Shown here: piece after piece, positions 5,832 through 8,207 of the stretch
Layout of the letters: each line of letters begins with the position of its first letter
How positions within the stretch are numbered: position 1 is the first letter of the stretch
Source of the DNA: CAZGYE01 sp964530165
Lineage (GTDB): Bacteria > Planctomycetota > Planctomycetia > Planctomycetales > Planctomycetaceae
Direction of reading: 5' to 3'
NCBI GenBank assembly: GCA_964530165.1
Contig: CAZGYE010000266.1
Span: 1 to 8,207 of the forward strand
DNA: 8,207 bases
Program-made: the position numbers and the translations under genes
The notes under the pieces: model-generated
Databases searched by the model: none
The model's input: only the letters and a program-made list of their open reading frames with translations
Told to the model about the DNA's origin: nothing

Positions 5832-6958
5832 GCTTGTCGCATGTCCTCGACCAGGTCGTCGGGGTGCTCGATGCCGACCGAGACGCGAATGGTTTTCTCG
5901 GTGATGCCGGCTTCTCGGCGGGCCTGGAGCGTCATGGAGGCGTGGCTCATCGTCTCGGGGTACTCGATGAGCGATTCGATTCCGCCCAGCGACTCGGCCA
6001 ATTGGAAAAAGCGGGTGTCATACAAGACCCGTTCTGCTTCGGCGCGGCCGCCTTTGACGTCGAAACTCAACATACCGCCGAATCCGTCCTGCTGCTTCTT
6101 GGCCAGCGCGTGATGCGGATGGCTCGGCAGGCCGGGGTAGTAGACGCGCTCGACAGCCGGGTGCTCATCGAGCATCTGGGCCAGCGCCATCGCACCGCGC
6201 TGGTGGGCTTCCATGCGTGGTCCGAGGGTCTTCACGCCGCGAAGGACCAGCCATGCGTCGAACGGCGAACAGGCCAGACCCAACGCGTTGACAATGTAAT
6301 CAACCCGTTCGGCATGCTCCTGGTGGCGAGTCACCACAGCGCCGCCGACGACGTCGGAGTGGCCGTTGAGATACTTGGTCGTCGAATGCACGACGACGTC
6401 GGCGCCGTGCTCAAACGGTCGCTGCAAGTATGGCGAGAGGAACGTGTTGTCGGCGACGGTGATCGCGCCGACCTCTTTCGCAATGGCGGTGGCGGCGGCA
6501 ATGTCGACCAGATGCAACAGCGGGTTGCTCGGCGTCTCGATCCAAATGCATTTGGTGTTTGGGGTCACGGCGTCACGGACGTTCTGCAGGTCACCCATGT
6601 TGACGAACGAGAAGTCCAGCCCCATCGGACGGTAGACGTTGGCAAACAGGCGATACGTTCCGCCGTAGATGTCGTTGCCGGAAATGATGTGATCGCCCGG
6701 TTTGAACAGGTGCATGACCGCCGTGATGGCGGACATTCCCGTCGACGTGGCTTTCGCGTCGATGCCGCCTTCGAGCGAGGCAATGTTTTCCTCGAGTGCC
6801 TTGCGGGTCGGGTTGCCGCTGCGCGTGTAGTCGTAGCCTTTGGTGGTGTCGAGATCGTCCCAGCGGAAAGTCGAAGCCGTGTAGATGGGCGTGGTTGCAC
6901 TGTTGTAAGCCGAGTCCTTGTCGACGCCAACGTGCACGCAACGTGTTTCGAATCGCAT
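5813..6958 (-). CDS. metB: Cystathionine gamma-synthase/gamma-lyase family PLP enzyme
   Basis: A 381-residue cytoplasmic, PLP-dependent Cys/Met-metabolism enzyme of normal length and complete. The PLP lysine is Lys195 in VVHSTTKYLNGHSD (189-202). Other active-site residues are Tyr44 and Arg46 in YTRSGNPT (phosphate binding from the neighbouring subunit), Tyr98 in NDIYGGTYR (ring stacking), Asp170 in VADNTF (pyridine nitrogen), and Glu332 in ESLGGIESLIEYPE, matching human gamma-lyase Glu339. Gamma-synthase joins an activated homoserine with cysteine to make cystathionine; gamma-lyase cleaves cystathionine to cysteine. The two cannot be told apart reliably by eye, and the AESLGGIESL and SVGIEHPDDL segments fit either, so the symbol is provisional. 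ATG 6958 is supported by AGGA (minus strand, 6970-6967) 8 bases upstream. The gene is divergent from the ArsR-type regulator. Its last residues (RKK) come from the heptad array. Confidence 0.94.
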   Translation of the reverse strand: MRFETRCVHVGVDKDSAYNSATTPIYTASTFRWDDLDTTKGYDYTRSGNPTRKALEENIASLEGGIDAKATSTGMSAITAVMHLFKPGDHIISGNDIYGGTYRLFANVYRPMGLDFSFVNMGDLQNVRDAVTPNTKCIWIETPSNPLLHLVDIAAATAIAKEVGAITVADNTFLSPYLQRPFEHGADVVVHSTTKYLNGHSDVVGGAVVTRHQEHAERVDYIVNALGLACSPFDAWLVLRGVKTLGPRMEAHQRGAMALAQMLDEHPAVERVYYPGLPSHPHHALAKKQQDGFGGMLSFDVKGGRAEAERVLYDTRFFQLAESLGGIESLIEYPETMSHASMTLQARREAGITEKTIRVSVGIEHPDDLVEDMRQALERKK

Positions 6959-7034
6959 GAAGGTTTTCCTGAGAATGCAACCGCTTTACCGTCGGCGCCT
7001 GCTGTCACCGAACGGCGGGGGAGCCAAACGATCC

Positions 7035-7063
7035 AGTGTAAGGAAGCAGAGAACGTGATACAA
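7035..7063 (-). promoter_or_regulatory. Predicted promoter of the PLP-enzyme gene
   Basis: On the minus strand, TTGTAT (7063-7058), a 17-base spacer and TACACT (7040-7035). The -10 is inside the octamer TTACACTG (7041-7034), which also occurs in the opposite promoter. The leader would be about 70 bases. Both hexamers are only partial matches. Confidence 0.35.
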
Positions 7064-7064
7064 T
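7056..7064 (+). promoter_or_regulatory. Possible extended -10 upstream of the arsR-type gene
   Basis: TGATACAAT is an extended -10 (TG, one base, TACAAT) without a clear -35. It would serve a longer transcript of the regulator gene, including the in-frame GTG at 7074. It overlaps the -35 of the minus-strand promoter, so the two could not be occupied at once. Confidence 0.22.
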
Positions 7065-7088
7065 AAGTCCCGCGTGTCAGAAGATGGG

Positions 7089-7116
7089 TTGAAAATTAGC
7101 CATTACACTGTATTAT
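7089..7116 (+). promoter_or_regulatory. Predicted promoter of the arsR-type gene
   Basis: TTGAAA (7089-7094), a 16-base spacer and TATTAT (7111-7116). Transcription would start near 7123, almost on the ATG at 7125, so the message would be leaderless or nearly so. This fits the lack of a Shine-Dalgarno site there. Confidence 0.5.
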
Positions 7117-7117
7117 G
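7101..7117. promoter_or_regulatory. Candidate operator dyad over the arsR-type promoter
   Basis: CATTACAC, a central T, and GTATTATG form an imperfect dyad (6 of 8 base pairs) centred at 7109 that covers the -10 box. ArsR/SmtB proteins bind AT-rich imperfect dyads over their own promoters, so self-repression is plausible. TTACACTG inside it recurs inverted at 7041-7034 over the opposite promoter. Confidence 0.35.
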
Positions 7118-7124
7118 TAGTTGT

Positions 7125-7496
7125 ATGTCCCTCAGCAGCCCCCTTTCTTCTCTGGTTGATTCCCCGGCTAAGCCAGCTCCCGAGGAACGTTCGCTGCTCA
7201 CTCCGGAGCAGGCGAAGGAGTTGATGCGGCTGTTCAAGGTGTTTGCCAACGACACGCGTCTGCGTCTGCTGCACGCGTTGGTTCGAGAGGATGAGATGTG
7301 CGTGGGCGATCTGGCCGCGGCTGTGGGAATGAAGCCGCAGGCCGTCTCCAACCAGCTCCAGCGCTTGGTGGATCGGGGCATTCTCGGCTCTCGCCGCGAA
7401 GGGAATCACATTTGCTATCGGGTGGTCGATCCGTGTGTCCGGGTGTTGTTGGATCGCGGGCTGTGCCTCATCGAGTGCTGTCCGGAAGAGAAATGA
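7125..7496 (+). CDS. ArsR/SmtB-family winged-helix repressor, cysteine-rich C-terminus
   Basis: A 123-residue cytoplasmic DNA-binding protein. After a flexible N-terminus (1-25), residues 33-52 (LMRLFKVFANDTRLRLLHAL) form the family's first core helices. Residues 58-100 form the winged helix, with KPQAVSNQLQRLVDRGIL (70-87) as recognition helix and following helix and REGNHICYRV as wing. Metal-type ArsR proteins leave DNA when metal binds. Cysteines are at 59, 97, 104, 114, 118 and 119. Cys59 lies in MCVGDL, where ArsR/CadC have CxC, so only half of that site is present. D102-x-C104-x9-C114-x2-E117 resembles the SmtB alpha-5 zinc site (DxH-x10-HxxE) with Cys for His and one residue fewer. Alternative ligands are thiols or S-adenosylhomocysteine, as in SahR-type regulators. 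ATG 7125 is preferred over GTG 7074 because of the promoter. It is divergent from the PLP-enzyme gene. Confidence 0.9.
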   Translation: MSLSSPLSSLVDSPAKPAPEERSLLTPEQAKELMRLFKVFANDTRLRLLHALVREDEMCVGDLAAAVGMKPQAVSNQLQRLVDRGILGSRREGNHICYRVVDPCVRVLLDRGLCLIECCPEEK

Positions 7497-7540
7497 GGTC
7501 TGAGAGGATTCGTAGAGGGAGATGTTATCAGGACGTTTCG

Positions 7541-8029
7541 ATGCGCTGCCTGCTGAATTTGCTGCTGGTGCTGGGAATCGCGGGACTTCTCGCGGCGGAC
7601 GGTACAAGCCTCTGGGCGCAGCCACTCGGCAAAGGCTCGACGGAAGGGCCGAAGACGGCAACCGCCCCGATACGCCTTCGCGGAGGCATATTTCGCAAGA
7701 TCCTGCGCATCCGGCGTTCCAAAGCCGCCAAGTCGCCGCCGCGCCGCGAGGCGGGGCCGAAGCCACAACCCCTCTCCTCGCCGAAGCCGCGAGCCGATTC
7801 GACCCGAGACCCCAGACCGACCCGGCACTCCCGCGTGACCCGCGATCTGCCCGAGCAGTATCGCGAGCAGGATACCGACCGGGACGGCCAGATCGGTTTT
7901 TATGAATGGCCGCGCGGCAAGTTTGCCGAGTTCTTCAAGCTCGACCGAAACAGCGACGGTTTCCTGACGCCGCGAGAATTAATCCGCGCCGACGGCGCGG
8001 AATCGCATCTCGCCAAGAACGCAGAATAA
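7541..8029 (+). CDS. Secreted protein with two EF-hand calcium motifs
   Basis: A 162-residue protein. Residues 1-19 (MRCLLNLLLVLGIAGLLAA) are a typical signal-peptide core; cleavage is probably between 19 and 27, the exact site being unclear. A long basic, proline-rich linker follows (about 30-105; many Arg, Lys, Pro), likely disordered. The C-terminus has two canonical 12-residue calcium loops: DTDRDGQIGFYE (111-122) and DRNSDGFLTPRE (135-146), each with acidic or Asn ligands at positions 1, 3 and 5 and Glu at 12. The single closely spaced EF pair resembles the small exported EF-hand proteins common in planctomycetes, whose roles are mostly unknown. ATG 7541 is supported by AGGA (7530-7533), 7 bases upstream; earlier in-frame starts lie inside the regulator gene. 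It begins 44 bases after the ArsR-type stop in the same direction with no terminator between, so the two may share a transcript. Confidence 0.9.
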   Translation: MRCLLNLLLVLGIAGLLAADGTSLWAQPLGKGSTEGPKTATAPIRLRGGIFRKILRIRRSKAAKSPPRREAGPKPQPLSSPKPRADSTRDPRPTRHSRVTRDLPEQYREQDTDRDGQIGFYEWPRGKFAEFFKLDRNSDGFLTPRELIRADGAESHLAKNAE

Positions 8030-8095
8030 ACAGCCCACGAGCGCGAAGAGTCAAGCGACTCGTCGTCTGAACTCTAGCCGGGATTATTCATCAAC

Positions 8096-8119
8096 CGCCA
8101 AGACGCCAAGAGGACAAAG
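8096..8119. repeat. Short direct repeat in the right-hand non-coding end
   Basis: CGCCAAGA occurs twice in tandem (8096-8103, 8104-8111), followed by a degenerate third unit, GGACAAAG. From memory, 'AACCGCCAAGACGCCAAG' sequences are dispersed in several bacterial groups including planctomycetes. The remainder of 8030-8207 shows no gene; GAGTC-AAGC-GACTC (8048-8061) is a small stem 18 bases after the EF-hand stop and too weak to call a terminator. Confidence 0.45.
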
Positions 8120-8207
8120 ATCGTCCAGTCAAATGACAAGGGATGTTGGGTCAACTGTCGTTCGCTTGCTGTTCGGAACACACTGTTGACCGCTGAAGAG
8201 TGCAACG

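Noticed and set aside
5834..7066. 410-codon plus-strand open frame opposite the PLP-enzyme gene
   Set aside because: Antisense shadow; no family features, while the minus strand has a complete active site.
7298..7540. N-terminal extension of the EF-hand protein
   Set aside because: It overlaps the regulator gene out of frame and would bury the signal peptide; ATG 7541 has its own ribosome site.
8149..8191. GGTCAAC / GTTGACC inverted repeat of 7 bases at the right edge
   Set aside because: Short arms, 29-base gap and no linked promoter or gene; within chance expectation.
1..8207. tRNA, rRNA, riboswitch or CIRCE elements
   Set aside because: No cloverleaf, rRNA-like segment, recognisable riboswitch core or TTAGCACTC-type dyad was found by eye.

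Overview
The window reads as a chromosomal segment of a moderately GC-rich (about 60% by eye) Planctomycete, probably of the Pirellula group. The pointers are a planctomycete-style short Hsp70, a small secreted EF-hand protein, intergenic heptanucleotide arrays and GGCAGGCT-type palindromes, and weak or absent Shine-Dalgarno sites at several starts. The taxonomic call is inference from gene style, not from a marker gene.

Layout. (1) 1-289: a broken fragment of an IS110-like transposase, plus strand. (2) 325-2913: a plus-strand cluster of three genes for CoA-thioester or branched-chain/acyclic-terpene-type catabolism: the large AtuA domain, a separate small AtuA C-terminal-type protein whose start overlaps the first gene by 4 bases, and a crotonase-fold enoyl-CoA hydratase/isomerase lacking one of the two classical glutamates. 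(3) 3066-4686: a promoter and a short, lid-less Hsp70 chaperone. (4) 4687-5202: about 500 bases without an intact gene. They hold a minus-strand remnant of a discoidin-like (F5/8 type C) domain and a perfect 25-base inverted repeat. (5) 5203-5706: an uncharacterised acidic 167-residue protein. (6) 5707-5812: a convergent intergenic spacer made largely of 7-base repeats. (7) 5813-6958 (minus): a cystathionine gamma-synthase/lyase-type PLP enzyme. (8) 6959-7124: a divergent promoter region. (9) 7125-7496: a cysteine-rich ArsR/SmtB-type repressor. (10) 7541-8029: a secreted two-EF-hand protein. (11) 8030-8207: non-coding, with a short direct repeat.

How they may work together. The AtuA, AtuA-C and enoyl-CoA hydratase genes are the only clear metabolic operon. 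The ArsR-type regulator and the PLP sulfur-amino-acid enzyme are divergent. The same octamer (TTACACTG) overlaps the predicted -10 of one promoter and abuts that of the other, which suggests shared control. The other genes look like unrelated single units.

I do not see a clear new defence, mobile or RNA system. The most distinctive signals are two convergent heptad-repeat arrays that reach into the 3' ends of two unrelated genes, the palindromic repeat element just upstream of the 167-residue gene, two gene remnants, and the cysteine-substituted metal-site geometry of the ArsR protein.
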